In this document: one piece after another, positions 46,901 to 55,922 of the stretch
How positions within the stretch are numbered: position 1 is the stretch's first letter
Layout of the letters: every line of letters begins with the position of its first letter
NCBI GenBank assembly: GCA_944324385.1
Contig: CALUWD010000002.1
Location: forward strand, 1 to 64,000
Source of the DNA: Candidatus Gastranaerophilales bacterium
GTDB lineage: Bacteria; Cyanobacteriota; Vampirovibrionia; Gastranaerophilales; Gastranaerophilaceae
Length of the DNA stretch: 64,000 nucleotides
Direction of reading: 5' to 3'
Notes under the pieces: generated by a model
The model's database searches: none
The model's input: the letters and a program-made list of their open reading frames with translations, nothing else
What the model was told of the DNA's origin: nothing
Position numbers and translations under genes: made by a program

Positions 46901-47994
46901 TTTTTTGTATCATTTTGCTGTTCTTTACTTGCAAGTCTGTCGTCAAAAAACTGAATATAGCTTGGTTTATTGGAATCATAACCCTTGACACCCATGGGGT
47001 TTATAATTTTAAAACCTATGTGATCCCAAGCATTTGCATGTCTAGGGTTTTCACTTGGTATATAATCAGGGAAGACACCGACTTTTATTCTGTCTCCGCT
47101 TTTAACTTTAAACCAATTGTAGTATGGAGATTTTGTGCCATTTTTCAGCACATCTTGGAAAAAGGGGCTTTGCAGACTGTGCGAAGTAAAAGCACCATCG
47201 GCAATATAACCTTTACCATCTCTAAATAATTCTGTAAGAACTTTTTTAAATTTTGCTTGAGATGGAACTCTTAGGGTATTTTCACTCCAGTATTTGTGTG
47301 AAGATTTTGTATCAGCTCCAATGTAGGGGTTTGACATAACATAGCGAAATGGAGCAAGTTTTTCGTCTTTTTTATATAAAATACCGTCAATATCACCGCC
47401 TGCTTTATTAAAATGGATTCTGTTATATTTATTTCTATCTATGCCATTACTTGTATAAGAATCATAAAAAACATGTAAAGCAGAACCTGCTTTTGGAGTA
47501 ACGCCCATTCTATTTGAAATAACCGTAAATTCACCAAATTCATTATCTTTAAATTTACTACCTGGGTCATTGTTAATATATGCTTTTGTTTCTATTTCAC
47601 CAAAAACATTGTTTTTGTTTTCAGAATCAAGATTTTTATAGGCACGTTTTGCATCTTCCTTATCTACAAGCCTAAATCTATAGCCCATGTATTCACTGAA
47701 ATTCGGGTCACTTATTACGGTATTTCTAGGGTAATCAGTTGAATTTTTTAATTTAAAATCATGGTAAGAATTGTTTATTGTAATAGGATTGCAAAAATCT
47801 TTATCGATTTTAAAACCGCCATTACCATCTTCAACTACTGGGCAAACTTCAAGTAAAATATCGTATTTTTCTCTGTCAAAAGGCGGAGCATAAAATTTAT
47901 AAACATCATCAGGGGTGCGTTCTAACCCTGTGAATGATTGATTTTTAATATTACTTATGCTTTCTTCCCTTAGATTGATTGCTGAAATTTTCAC
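43906..47994 (-). CDS. Very large GH13-like protein, active site partly unrecognisable
   Basis: 1362 aa from GTG 47994, with AAGGGT 7 nt upstream; a TTG at 48021 is also in frame. It starts MKISAINLREESISN and soon has NQSFTGLER. GH13 traits: GYIADGAFTSHSLQSPFF (region I-like), YWAGSVDLVKLNLSNP (the segment that normally precedes region II), THKFWDNHDKP (region IV Asn-His-Asp) and FAGFDMGSTGYEYLTKN near the barrel end. After SVDLVKLNLSNP the usual GxRxD nucleophile is not visible; the sequence reads GIQWSRFAKNAFVEDIAM. About 450 extra residues of helical sequence are inserted in the middle. It may be catalytically altered or a glucan-binding protein. Last gene of a four-gene operon. Confidence 0.7.
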   Translation of the reverse strand: MKISAINLREESISNIKNQSFTGLERTPDDVYKFYAPPFDREKYDILLEVCPVVEDGNGGFKIDKDFCNPITINNSYHDFKLKNSTDYPRNTVISDPNFSEYMGYRFRLVDKEDAKRAYKNLDSENKNNVFGEIETKAYINNDPGSKFKDNEFGEFTVISNRMGVTPKAGSALHVFYDSYTSNGIDRNKYNRIHFNKAGGDIDGILYKKDEKLAPFRYVMSNPYIGADTKSSHKYWSENTLRVPSQAKFKKVLTELFRDGKGYIADGAFTSHSLQSPFFQDVLKNGTKSPYYNWFKVKSGDRIKVGVFPDYIPSENPRHANAWDHIGFKIINPMGVKGYDSNKPSYIQFFDDRLASKEQQNDTKNLIKSYDIPNPKDHYDITLHEDSIQPFFFELDYSDKSVRDRFSGYTNTMLTDRHKSLIQEYGEDHARIIDNLHSFFSFENYDIVEKGRAGGADYWAGSVDLVKLNLSNPNARPENVQGYYDARQYLYDTGIQWSRFAKNAFVEDIAMEYAKNNAEGRKNIAEIAYKNDIEPEKLDEIYKETQNIQIEKNLTDENASETLQDIIKDTNFRYGALDLSPQLQVVTNTPVFNEYMKSPEANELLANFIIGALAQMQNESGEKIIEFSQDSIDILASERNSKTFEQDSDDENAKDLRQSAYYNPKFAKLTPYGKEILKLLMPNILNYAVTKAIYPNGKITFDSENGAIVSSESLRNASLAQAGVYTTGDTNTDAKDLYKNVIRNLEDKRFIQQAGYEFANALKNTSINKCSYEGIKFANEFVKQARAGLNWRFDAAKDISDLMASSNGMRRMESAIDDMVEFWGTFIKNAREFNPSAYTVLELTDLWSYYNGNPAYYKEARKDLGPNATEEQIEARVKEIKEMDWGKYINPDIAERMIDEKTGATTGSQYSLFFNMLSQFFSKSFESGNKTHYFADLDSVRDGLEKFIQSGPALSVLFTHKFWDNHDKPLGLSCLAVDMGAYLSRFGINTHNSQITQDDVQTAKRAAQVVIGKNPNDPTSSYDNLSSKAMIIGEMYKNAFTSILKDDKQKLDIINKAISDLAQGKFMGEEEVDFFRAEAFGQTSFDVSTRDILNQAKYLAQFEDIDWLTKDEEKELSKKVLEKVLEPAMQKLSKMTDFTCAMPGTPFFFAGFDMGSTGYEYLTKNITQQNRNLVRHEWVDPSSSEFIPKIKEYYDRLDASCALYKEYGMSAMSEGTPVILPQKDSKNLLAMLKYDKKGSNVIQVISNMGIEESSPYELSKPKSVVIPSVKIADKNGIEYKIKDAKGNNAELHRKVYDKSKAKFVDETDSNGKPVKYVVVDGELRRADGEKIVLNDTVTTFYKPLMNDSQKQLDIMKRYHIAG

Positions 47995-48025
47995 AATATT
48001 TACCCTTGTTATTCCCTTCAATTTT

Positions 48026-48043
48026 TATAAAACATCTGAAAAG
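48026..48043 (-). promoter_or_regulatory. Shared T-tract/ATGTTTTATA element, copy upstream of the giant GH13-like gene
   Basis: On the minus strand CTTTTCAGATGTTTTATA, ending 31 nt before the GTG at 47994. It suggests an internal promoter between the two GH13-type genes. Confidence 0.4.
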
Positions 48044-48082
48044 ATAAAATTGCCTGTTTTAAACCTATTTTTTACAGATGTT
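48031..48082. repeat. 8-bp inverted repeat in the GH13 intergenic region
   Basis: AACATCTG (48031-48038) and CAGATGTT (48075-48082), 36 nt apart, lie between the two GH13-type genes. The left arm overlaps the shared element. Confidence 0.35.
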
Positions 48083-48088
48083 ATCAGT

Positions 48089-49903
48089 TTAAGCTGCCGC
48101 CTCTTGAGGTTTTGAATTATATTCAAAATTTTGTTTCATTACATTCTCAGGTTTTGAATAGTATTCAATTTCAGGCGTATTAATTTCAAATACATGCGCT
48201 CTTAATGGCCCTAAATCAACAGTTAGAGCATTTGATGATTTTTGGAAATAGCTTGGTTGAGCGTACGATGGCAACAAATTGTTAAGCTGTTGATCAGGCT
48301 TAAACCCAGGTATTTCAATTTTTGCACTTCTTCTTAAATTTGCGTTTCTGTTACCAACAAATAAAAGTGTTTTGCCGTCCTTATGTCTTGCATAAGCTAC
48401 TATTTCAGGATTATTTGCTTCAAGTTTGATAAATGAACCATGTTCAATTAAATCTTTATATTGAGGGTCAATATTTCCGCTTCTCATATTATGTGCTGCT
48501 TTTATGAATTCTTGGATTTGAGGGAAATCGCCACCTGGTTTTCTTGAGAAGTTAAATATGTCCAATCTGCCCGTATGAACTGTACATTCATTATTGTCAG
48601 TTTGAGAATTTGGTGCTTTAGCATGGTCATAAGGATATAAATAATAGTCACCAGTTTGAACACCATCTATGTAATATGGGTTAACCATAGGGAGCGTATT
48701 TTGTAGAGCAGTTGTAAACATTACCCATGGTGCACCACCGTGAAACATTGGACTTTGGTCATCATGAGTTGTCATAGAACCAATTAAAGATTTTGGCTCA
48801 TTCATCCTGTTGGACATTTCAATATTTTCTCTCATATAGTTGAATATGTCATCTGCTTTTGTCCATTGGTTAAGTATGTGGAACTGACCATAGTAAGAGT
48901 TAAAACCACCCCTTAATTGATCTTCAGGTCTATCATATGGCATATTTAACTGCGGTGAAGCATCTTCATGGGTGTATGATTCTGCAAGCCAGCCAAATTC
49001 AGGATCAAGAGTATGAGAATAAGGAATCAATACATTCCAGAACTCAATTGGCTTAGCACGAGAAACATCGGCCCTTATACCATCAATGCCTAATTCAGTA
49101 CAAGCATCTACATATTTTTTGTGCATATCAAGAAGTTTAGGATTTAGGATTCTCTTGTCTTCATTATCCCAAACTCTGAACATTCTAATATCTTGCCAAC
49201 CTTGCGGAGTTTTATCTTGGCCATCTTTTTCTTTTGCCATTAACTCAGGATGTTTCTTTGCAAAGTCAAGGCTTGCGCAAGATGGTAAGTCTAACATAAC
49301 CGAAATACCGCGTTTGTGACACTCGTCAATAAAGATTTTAAAATGATCCCAAGCACTACCAGGGGTATTGGGGTCCTTTAAATTAGGGTCAACTGCAAGT
49401 TTACCGTCATCTTCAATAAATCTGTCAGGAGCATATAGAGAACCTGCAACGCCCATAGCTAAAGTTTTACCGGTTGGATGAATAGGCAAAATGTGCAGAG
49501 TATTTATACCCATGTCTTTAATTTCATCAAGTCTATCTATTGCGTTTATGAAATTACCTGATATTTCATTTGCCTGAATAAGCCCGTTACCGTCAACATC
49601 TTTAGCGTTCATTGTTCTTGGAACAACACCCAAAATTGTTGCTTCATTGTTCCTTAGCATATCTCTAAAATGGTTATTCCATTGAACATTTTGAACATTA
49701 GTATTATTATTTACAGCTTGAACTTTTTGGCTAGGAAGTATTTGACTTGTTTGTTTAATAATGTACTTGCTAAGCATAGGGTTATATGGCAACTCTTGCT
49801 GCGTTTGAGGCTGCTGTTGACTTTGTTCTTGAGTCTTTTTAGGAGCTGTGTTTTGAGTATAAATAATATATTTTTGTGGTATTGGTATATTATTTACTTG
49901 CAT
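48089..49903 (-). CDS. GH13 alpha-amylase-family enzyme with an EF-hand-like loop
   Basis: 604 aa. The catalytic triad is intact: region II DGIRADVSRA (nucleophile Asp), region III WLAESYTH (acid/base Glu) and region IV MTTHDDQ. Region I is MLDLPSCAS and lacks the usual Asn-His. Just before the barrel, at about residue 102, stands DVDGNGLIQANE, an almost canonical EF-hand calcium loop. The first 80 residues are Gln-rich linker (QEQSQQQPQTQQEL). No signal peptide. The C-terminal beta domain (GKTLLFVGNRNANL ...) is typical of GH13. It overlaps the upstream membrane-protein gene by 14 nt. Confidence 0.85.
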   Translation of the reverse strand: MQVNNIPIPQKYIIYTQNTAPKKTQEQSQQQPQTQQELPYNPMLSKYIIKQTSQILPSQKVQAVNNNTNVQNVQWNNHFRDMLRNNEATILGVVPRTMNAKDVDGNGLIQANEISGNFINAIDRLDEIKDMGINTLHILPIHPTGKTLAMGVAGSLYAPDRFIEDDGKLAVDPNLKDPNTPGSAWDHFKIFIDECHKRGISVMLDLPSCASLDFAKKHPELMAKEKDGQDKTPQGWQDIRMFRVWDNEDKRILNPKLLDMHKKYVDACTELGIDGIRADVSRAKPIEFWNVLIPYSHTLDPEFGWLAESYTHEDASPQLNMPYDRPEDQLRGGFNSYYGQFHILNQWTKADDIFNYMRENIEMSNRMNEPKSLIGSMTTHDDQSPMFHGGAPWVMFTTALQNTLPMVNPYYIDGVQTGDYYLYPYDHAKAPNSQTDNNECTVHTGRLDIFNFSRKPGGDFPQIQEFIKAAHNMRSGNIDPQYKDLIEHGSFIKLEANNPEIVAYARHKDGKTLLFVGNRNANLRRSAKIEIPGFKPDQQLNNLLPSYAQPSYFQKSSNALTVDLGPLRAHVFEINTPEIEYYSKPENVMKQNFEYNSKPQEAAA

Positions 49904-52364
49904 TTTTTACACCTCCATTTTCTTTTTTGTGTTTGTAGAGATGCTCATTTCTTGCCTTTCCAAACAAAAGTTGAGTAATCAATGTAACACCAATTGCAAC
50001 ACCTGTTAGAGTACCAAAGATTTTGAACCAATGTCTATCGTTATACATTTTGCTTGCAGTTTCCATAAGTAAATCAGAGCCTGCCTTACCAAGCATTGCA
50101 TATTGAGTTTTTGATAATGCGTTTGTTTTAACATCCGGAATTTCATGTCCGCGTCTTGCAAAATCTACCGTTTGAGAATAAATTGCAAAGAAATTTTCCC
50201 TTGTTTCTTGAAGTTTTTTCAAAAGTGCAGGATTGCAGCTTTCTGAAGTTGCTTGTGCAAGACTACCATATGGCCTTGAATTATTAGCAATCATATCTGT
50301 TTCTTTGAAAAGAAGTTTTATGATATTTGTTGCTTCATCACCGTTTTTATCCAAATAAAATTTGTTAGAAAGATCATTCATTGAAGAATCATACAAAATA
50401 TTTCTACAGATTTTGATTACCCTATCGCTAAGCTTATCTTGACCTGTAAGGTATTTCCAGTAATCTTGAAGTTCGCCGCTTTGCAATCTCTTTTCAAAAT
50501 CTGCTTCAAGCAAATATCTATGGCCTGTAGCTCTTATACCTGCGCCTTTTTCTTCTACAAATAAATCTATTGCTTTTTCAAATACTGTTGCGCGTTTTTT
50601 AGAAACAGGGCCAATTTCTCCTTTTAAAAATGCAAGTGGAGAATCATCAGGTATATTTCTAAATAAATTGTTAAAATCATTAGAGATTTTTTGTTTTATT
50701 TGTTTCAACAAGTTATCAACTGTAGCAGCTTCGTATTTAGACTGTTGTTCTGTTAAATCTGAAATAAATATTTTGTAATACTGCTCATCAGCAGCAATTT
50801 TTGATAAATGTTGCTCAAGAATTTTTCTTGAAGATTGCGCTGATTGTCTTGCAATTTTTAATTCTTTAGTTGGAATATGAGCAGCTTTTACAAATTCTTG
50901 GGTAGCTCTCATATGGATACCTGTGTGAACAGATTCATATTTTTGACCAACTAAACCATTTACAAAATCAGCATAGACAGAAGTACGTGCACTTATTGGT
51001 CTTACTTGAGTTTCATAAACATTTAATAAGTCTTTATAGAATTGTTTAATGGTTTCAGGACTAGCATTTTGCATTTCGACGCATTGGTTGTAAATATTTT
51101 TCAATCTTTTTATTTCATCAGGATTTTTCACACCATCAGTAATTGAGTCGAAAATATTTTCAAGTTGTTTTACACTAATTAGACCATTGCTATCTGCTTG
51201 ATTTTTAACTTTAATCAACTCTTTTAATACATTTGAAGTTAAACCTTGTGCACCAGCATTACCTTGTAAATCGCTAACGCCACCAAGATTTCTTTTTAGC
51301 AAAGGAACAATTTCATCAATTTTTAACATGCCATTTGCAGCATCTTGATTTTTCATTAATAGATATTTTTGATTAATACCATTTCTTATATCAGGTGCAA
51401 AACCTGGAACCTCAGCTATTAAGTTAGCATCATCCACATCTTTTGCGTTAATCATTACTTTAAAAGGATCAAATAAAGTTGAAATTTCATTTAGGAATTT
51501 TTCATCAGGTGCTGCAGTTCTATTTTCCAAAATTTGTTTAACTTGTTTTGAATCAACAGAATTAAAGTTTTTATCTTTAAGTTTATTGTTTACAAGTTCT
51601 GTTGGGTTATTAATACCTTTTAAAATTTTATTGTATTGAGAGTTAATAATGTATTTTGTAACTCCTCTTTCTGCCAAATTACAAATCATAGAAGTCAAAA
51701 GAGGGCTGAAACCAGCTGTTAACATCCACAATGTATTGCCCTGTAGGGCAACAGTGCGCATTTTTTCTTTTGTTAATTCGCGATAATCAGGTAATTTTTT
51801 ATCTACACCCATTTTATCTGCAATTTTATCAATTTCTTCATTTGAATATAAATCTGGGATAAATTGGTTATCAAGGAATAATCTTTTTTTGCGTCCTTGA
51901 GCATCAACGTATTGCTGACGAATATCAAAACCAAAGCGAAGTTTTAATGGTTCTGATATAAAAAGTCTTGGCCAAGCTGCCATTGAAGCAAAAAATGCGC
52001 CAGCACCAATGAATTCCATTAGACCTTTTGTGCCTGTTCCACGTTTTGTGAAAAGATAAGATGCAATGCCCAAGCTGCCCAATTTCATGCCTAAATCATT
52101 AAATCTACCAAGTTGATTGTCATTAGATTTACCTGTAGCAAGAGCCTTGCCTAGTTCTACAACATCTTTTCCTGTATCAGCAGTTGCAATAATAAAACTT
52201 GAAACAGGATTTCTGCTTTTTAAAAGGTAAGCCCTGTGTTCTTGTGGTGCAATTGAATTAGCATTTAAAACAAAAGCTTTATAAATGTCCTGTTGAGCAA
52301 TTTTATCTCTTAATTGCTTTTGATATTGACTATTTTGAATTGGCGCATTAACTTTATTATCCAT
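49890..52364 (-). CDS. Large membrane protein, unknown, with EF-hand-like loops
   Basis: 824 aa. Membrane segments are likely near residues 93-135 (LGSLGIASYLFTKRG ... FIGAGAFFASMAAWPRLFI), 205-225 (LWMLTAGFSPLLTSMICNL) and close to the C-terminus (IFGTLTGVAIGVTLITQLLFG). Between them lies about 500 residues of soluble helical sequence with phrases that resemble calcium loops: AKDVDDANLIAEV, NQDAANGMLKIDEI and NQADSNGLISVKQLE. I do not recognise the family. The start shares one base with the stop of the previous gene (TAATG) and its end overlaps the GH13 gene, so the products are probably made together. Confidence 0.65.
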   Translation of the reverse strand: MDNKVNAPIQNSQYQKQLRDKIAQQDIYKAFVLNANSIAPQEHRAYLLKSRNPVSSFIIATADTGKDVVELGKALATGKSNDNQLGRFNDLGMKLGSLGIASYLFTKRGTGTKGLMEFIGAGAFFASMAAWPRLFISEPLKLRFGFDIRQQYVDAQGRKKRLFLDNQFIPDLYSNEEIDKIADKMGVDKKLPDYRELTKEKMRTVALQGNTLWMLTAGFSPLLTSMICNLAERGVTKYIINSQYNKILKGINNPTELVNNKLKDKNFNSVDSKQVKQILENRTAAPDEKFLNEISTLFDPFKVMINAKDVDDANLIAEVPGFAPDIRNGINQKYLLMKNQDAANGMLKIDEIVPLLKRNLGGVSDLQGNAGAQGLTSNVLKELIKVKNQADSNGLISVKQLENIFDSITDGVKNPDEIKRLKNIYNQCVEMQNASPETIKQFYKDLLNVYETQVRPISARTSVYADFVNGLVGQKYESVHTGIHMRATQEFVKAAHIPTKELKIARQSAQSSRKILEQHLSKIAADEQYYKIFISDLTEQQSKYEAATVDNLLKQIKQKISNDFNNLFRNIPDDSPLAFLKGEIGPVSKKRATVFEKAIDLFVEEKGAGIRATGHRYLLEADFEKRLQSGELQDYWKYLTGQDKLSDRVIKICRNILYDSSMNDLSNKFYLDKNGDEATNIIKLLFKETDMIANNSRPYGSLAQATSESCNPALLKKLQETRENFFAIYSQTVDFARRGHEIPDVKTNALSKTQYAMLGKAGSDLLMETASKMYNDRHWFKIFGTLTGVAIGVTLITQLLFGKARNEHLYKHKKENGGVKNASK

Positions 52365-53398
52365 TATTGCACCTCATATTCTTTATTAAGATCAATTTGT
52401 GTGTCAGGTTGATTTTTTGCAATTTTAAATCCGCGTGTAGCATTATATATACCTAAAATTGTAGAAGCAGCAGCGCCGAAAATAAGTGTTCTGCCCACTA
52501 TTTTCGAAGCAGTAGTAAATTTCTTGTTATTTCCGTTGTATAAATCTAAAAAGCTATCTTTTAAGGTAGTTGCAAAATTTCTGCCAAAACCTTGGAGTTT
52601 CTGAGCTGTAGTACCTGAAACAGGCATTTTAATTTTCTTTTCAAAAGGTTCTTGAGCAGCAAGTGCAACACCTAATGCTGCCCAAGCAAAAGAGCTTATA
52701 GGCCTTGCAGCACCAAGTTTTGTATTAACTTCTCTTACTTTATCTTGAACCATTTGTTCAGGACAATTTAGAGGGTCTTTGAAGCCCATTTTTCTAGCTA
52801 TTTTATCCCACCAAAGGTTTCTGTTTCCTTTCTTTTCGCCCATTTTATTTAATAGGTCAAAACGAGGAAAATCAACACTTTCAAATACTCTATGATATTC
52901 AATTCTTGTTAAAGCCTTATCACCAGTATTTTCAGGAAGCTCTGTGACAAATTTTTTATAAGGCATTTCAGGATCAATACCAGTTTTCAAATGAACACCT
53001 TTATTTAAAAATTTTGCACCAAGCCATTTACCTAGAGCATAAAAAACAACACCAAAAGCCATTTTTCTGCCAGGGATAGCGGCAAACGCCCTGTCAGGCA
53101 TTTTAAAACCTTTATTTGCAGCATTAAACAAAGCTATCAGCATAGCAGAGCCAACAATATTTGGTATCAAACCTAAAGATAAAAATTCATAGAAATTAGA
53201 GTTTCTTGAACCTTTCATACCCTTTGGCGCGTAGACAAAAACATCATTTACAAGCTTACTCAAAGTTATTCTGGCACCGGTTAAAGGAGTCTTTTTAATA
53301 ATTGTATCAGAGGTATTTGAAAGCTCCTTTTCCGGTTTAGCTTGAACGTAGTATGCGTTCTTTGGTATATTTTCCGTTTTTACCTGTCCTGTTTGCAC
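52364..53398 (-). CDS. Membrane protein, unknown, first gene of the GH13 operon
   Basis: 344 aa, GTG start at 53398. Probable membrane segments: LIPNIVGSAMLIALFNAA (about 72), AFGVVFYALGKWLGA (about 107), SSFAWAALGVALAA (about 233) and TLIFGAAASTILGIY (about 305). The soluble part between the second and third contains WWDKIARKMGFKDPLNCPEQ. I do not recognise it. The Shine-Dalgarno GGAG is 13 nt from the GTG but only 4 nt from an in-frame ATT that would extend the protein to read INKVQTGQV, so the start is uncertain. The shared upstream element lies 42 nt before the GTG. Confidence 0.65.
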   Translation of the reverse strand: MQTGQVKTENIPKNAYYVQAKPEKELSNTSDTIIKKTPLTGARITLSKLVNDVFVYAPKGMKGSRNSNFYEFLSLGLIPNIVGSAMLIALFNAANKGFKMPDRAFAAIPGRKMAFGVVFYALGKWLGAKFLNKGVHLKTGIDPEMPYKKFVTELPENTGDKALTRIEYHRVFESVDFPRFDLLNKMGEKKGNRNLWWDKIARKMGFKDPLNCPEQMVQDKVREVNTKLGAARPISSFAWAALGVALAAQEPFEKKIKMPVSGTTAQKLQGFGRNFATTLKDSFLDLYNGNNKKFTTASKIVGRTLIFGAAASTILGIYNATRGFKIAKNQPDTQIDLNKEYEVQ

Positions 53399-53440
53399 CT
53401 TGTTAATAACACTCCAAAAAAATTAACACACACATATTTT

Positions 53441-53460
53441 CTAAAAAGCATGAATAAAAA
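53441..53460 (-). promoter_or_regulatory. Shared T-tract/ATGTTTTATA element, copy upstream of the GH13 operon
   Basis: On the minus strand TTTTTATTCATGCTTTTTAG, ending 42 nt before the GTG at 53398. The match is weaker (CTTTTTAG in place of TTTTATA). Confidence 0.35.
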
Positions 53461-53558
53461 TTTTTGTTAGTTAATTTAAAAAACTTTACATTCATTAACA
53501 AATATTTTTATTACACCAACAACATTACTAAAATGTAGATAAATCCTTAAAAATTATG

Positions 53559-53564
53559 TAAAAT
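53559..53564 (+). promoter_or_regulatory. -10 box of the STAND-like gene (leaderless type)
   Basis: TAAAAT ends 6 nt before the ATG at 53571. The -35 is weak (TAGATA, 17 nt upstream). No Shine-Dalgarno. Confidence 0.4.
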
Positions 53565-53570
53565 AATTAT

Positions 53571-55922
53571 ATGGAAATATCTGATTTTCAATTTAGTAAT
53601 GAAATTATAAGTAAAATTTATAATTTTTACAACTCGACAGATGAGCTATTGCTTTTGTGCGGTTTTTCTGGTTGTGCTAAAAGTGAAATTCTAAACAAAA
53701 CTTTAGAAAATCAAGATGAAAACACTCTAATCTTTAGGCATTTGTGCTTTGAAAACACAACAATAGATGACTTTTTGCTAAATTTTTACGATTCATTTAG
53801 AAAATACTCTCTTGAAAAAAAAGTCAGCCTAAAAAAAAGCATGGGTGAGAGCTTTAAAAACAAAGTAAGTTTTTACTTTAAAAATATGGATAAAAAATGC
53901 ATTATTGCAGTTGATAATTTTGAACTTGTAGAAAATAATCTTGAAATTTTAAACTTTTTATCCCACATTGCAAGTTTTGAAAACACAAAAGTGGTGCTTG
54001 TTTCAAAAGAAAACAATATAGATTTTTTCATAAATGAAAATCTGCCATGCCAGATTATTGAAATTAAACCTGACACAAAAGAAGGCTTTAGAGAAAAAAT
54101 AGAAAACGAAGAAATTGAGATAAACGATGAAGCTTTAGATAAACTCTATGAACTTGCGCAAGGTCACAGACTTTATTTAAGGATGGTTTTAAGGTATTCA
54201 AAAATCACAGGTTTAAAAATTTCAGAGCTTTTGGCTGAATTTGAAAAAAAAGAAAATAATTTCGAGGATTTTATAATTTTAAAATTAATTTCGCTAGTAC
54301 CCAGCATGTATTTTGGTTTTATAAAAAATTTAAGCAGCCTAAATCACTCTGTAAGCGTTGATTTTATAAAATACTACAATCTTGGTGACATTAAACAAAT
54401 TGAATACCTTGAGAGAAATTATTTAATCTCAAAGTATGACAATGACGTTATTTTGAGAAATTATTTTAAACAATATTTTATAAGCACACTTTCCTTGCAA
54501 GAAAAATATAAAATATTTTCACGTCTTGTTGAAATTTACGAAGAAGAACTCTCAAAAAGCCCGCGCGATAGGCTTTTAAGGCTTTCAAGAGAAAGCATCA
54601 GAAAACAAATTGAGGTTGTGAGGAAAAATATTCCTGCTCTTGGCAAACAAACAAGTGTATCAAAAAGCAATTTTTCATACATTTCATTATCTCAAGAGGG
54701 CTCAAACCCTTGGTTTGACAAAAAAGAAATGGATAGAAAACAAAAATATCTTGATAAAAAAAGAGAACTGCAAAATAAAAAACTTACCCCAAAAAGAAGT
54801 ACTTTAAGCGAAGAAGACGCGCTTATGCTTAAAGAATACCGAAGAAGAAAATATGAAGTTGAGCAAATTGAAAAAATAGAAAACGAAGAATTTAATTTCT
54901 TGGAAGAATTTAAAAGGGCAGATGAGCTTGAGCAAGACTACCAGTATGCTCAGGCAAATGAAATTTTGTCACAACTAAAAAGTAAAACCGATGACACTAG
55001 AACAAAAATAGAAATTCTTGAACACCTTGCTCACAATAGCGAAAAATTAAACAACTTTGAGCATGCTCTTGATTATTACACTCAAGTAAGTTCGTTGCAT
55101 CTTATAGAAAAAGATTATGAAAAATATTATAAAACCATACTTGAGGTTGCTAATTTGTATAAAAATTTATACAGATTTTCAAGTGCAAAAGACGAGTATT
55201 TAAAAATCGTAAATTGCGAACAAGAAATAAACAATTCAATAAAAACACTGGCTTACTTGGGTTTAGGGGATGTTTTTGAAAGTGAAAATTCAATAAATCA
55301 AGCGCTTGAAAATTACAATTTAGCACTTGACTTTGCAGATGAAAAAGATACAAATACGCTGTGCGAAATTTATTTTAAAATTGCAATTTTATATGACGAT
55401 ATGCAAGATTTTAAAAACGCACAGGAATTTTATTTAAAGAACATAAATACAAGCTCTAATCCTGATACAAACAGGTGGATTTCACAAAGCTATGTTAATT
55501 TAGGGTTAATTTACTCTTACGAAAATAACATTGATGAAGCTAAAAACTACATAGAGCTTGCACTTAAAACCGATAGGGAAAACAAAAACCTCTCAGGCAT
55601 TTACTTTGCAGCGCGTGAGCTTTCAAAAATATATGAAACTGAAAACATTGAAATTGCAATTGATTACTTAACAGAAGCACTTGAGTGCGCAAAGAAAATG
55701 CATGACGAGTTTAAAGAAGCATTTGCATATCTTGAATTAGGTGATTTATATTATAATTTTAATCAGGACGAGCTTGCGCTTAAATGCTTTTTTGAAGCTA
55801 AAAAAACCCTTGGTGAAAACATTTTAGAAGAAAACGAACAGATAATAAATCAGAGAATTAATGACATGAAAATAAAAATGTTACCTTTGGAATTTCAAAG
55901 AATAGAGGAAAATTATGTTTAG
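53571..55922 (+). CDS. STAND-like NTPase with C-terminal TPR repeats
   Basis: 783 aa. An N-terminal NTPase domain has a P-loop GFSGCAKS at residues 31-38, where the usual second Gly is Ala, and a Walker B strand KCIIAVDNFE near 110. Residues about 175-300 look like the helical and winged-helix parts of STAND ATPases. A charged linker (about 350-440) leads to at least six TPR-like repeats (HALDYYTQVSSLHLIEKDY, QALENYNLALDFADEKD, DEAKNYIELALKTDRENKN). STAND proteins are signal-driven switches in transcription control or phage defence; the sensor here is probably the TPR part. It overlaps rsmG by 8 nt. It could instead be a housekeeping regulator of unknown target. Confidence 0.7.
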   Translation: MEISDFQFSNEIISKIYNFYNSTDELLLLCGFSGCAKSEILNKTLENQDENTLIFRHLCFENTTIDDFLLNFYDSFRKYSLEKKVSLKKSMGESFKNKVSFYFKNMDKKCIIAVDNFELVENNLEILNFLSHIASFENTKVVLVSKENNIDFFINENLPCQIIEIKPDTKEGFREKIENEEIEINDEALDKLYELAQGHRLYLRMVLRYSKITGLKISELLAEFEKKENNFEDFIILKLISLVPSMYFGFIKNLSSLNHSVSVDFIKYYNLGDIKQIEYLERNYLISKYDNDVILRNYFKQYFISTLSLQEKYKIFSRLVEIYEEELSKSPRDRLLRLSRESIRKQIEVVRKNIPALGKQTSVSKSNFSYISLSQEGSNPWFDKKEMDRKQKYLDKKRELQNKKLTPKRSTLSEEDALMLKEYRRRKYEVEQIEKIENEEFNFLEEFKRADELEQDYQYAQANEILSQLKSKTDDTRTKIEILEHLAHNSEKLNNFEHALDYYTQVSSLHLIEKDYEKYYKTILEVANLYKNLYRFSSAKDEYLKIVNCEQEINNSIKTLAYLGLGDVFESENSINQALENYNLALDFADEKDTNTLCEIYFKIAILYDDMQDFKNAQEFYLKNINTSSNPDTNRWISQSYVNLGLIYSYENNIDEAKNYIELALKTDRENKNLSGIYFAARELSKIYETENIEIAIDYLTEALECAKKMHDEFKEAFAYLELGDLYYNFNQDELALKCFFEAKKTLGENILEENEQIINQRINDMKIKMLPLEFQRIEENYV

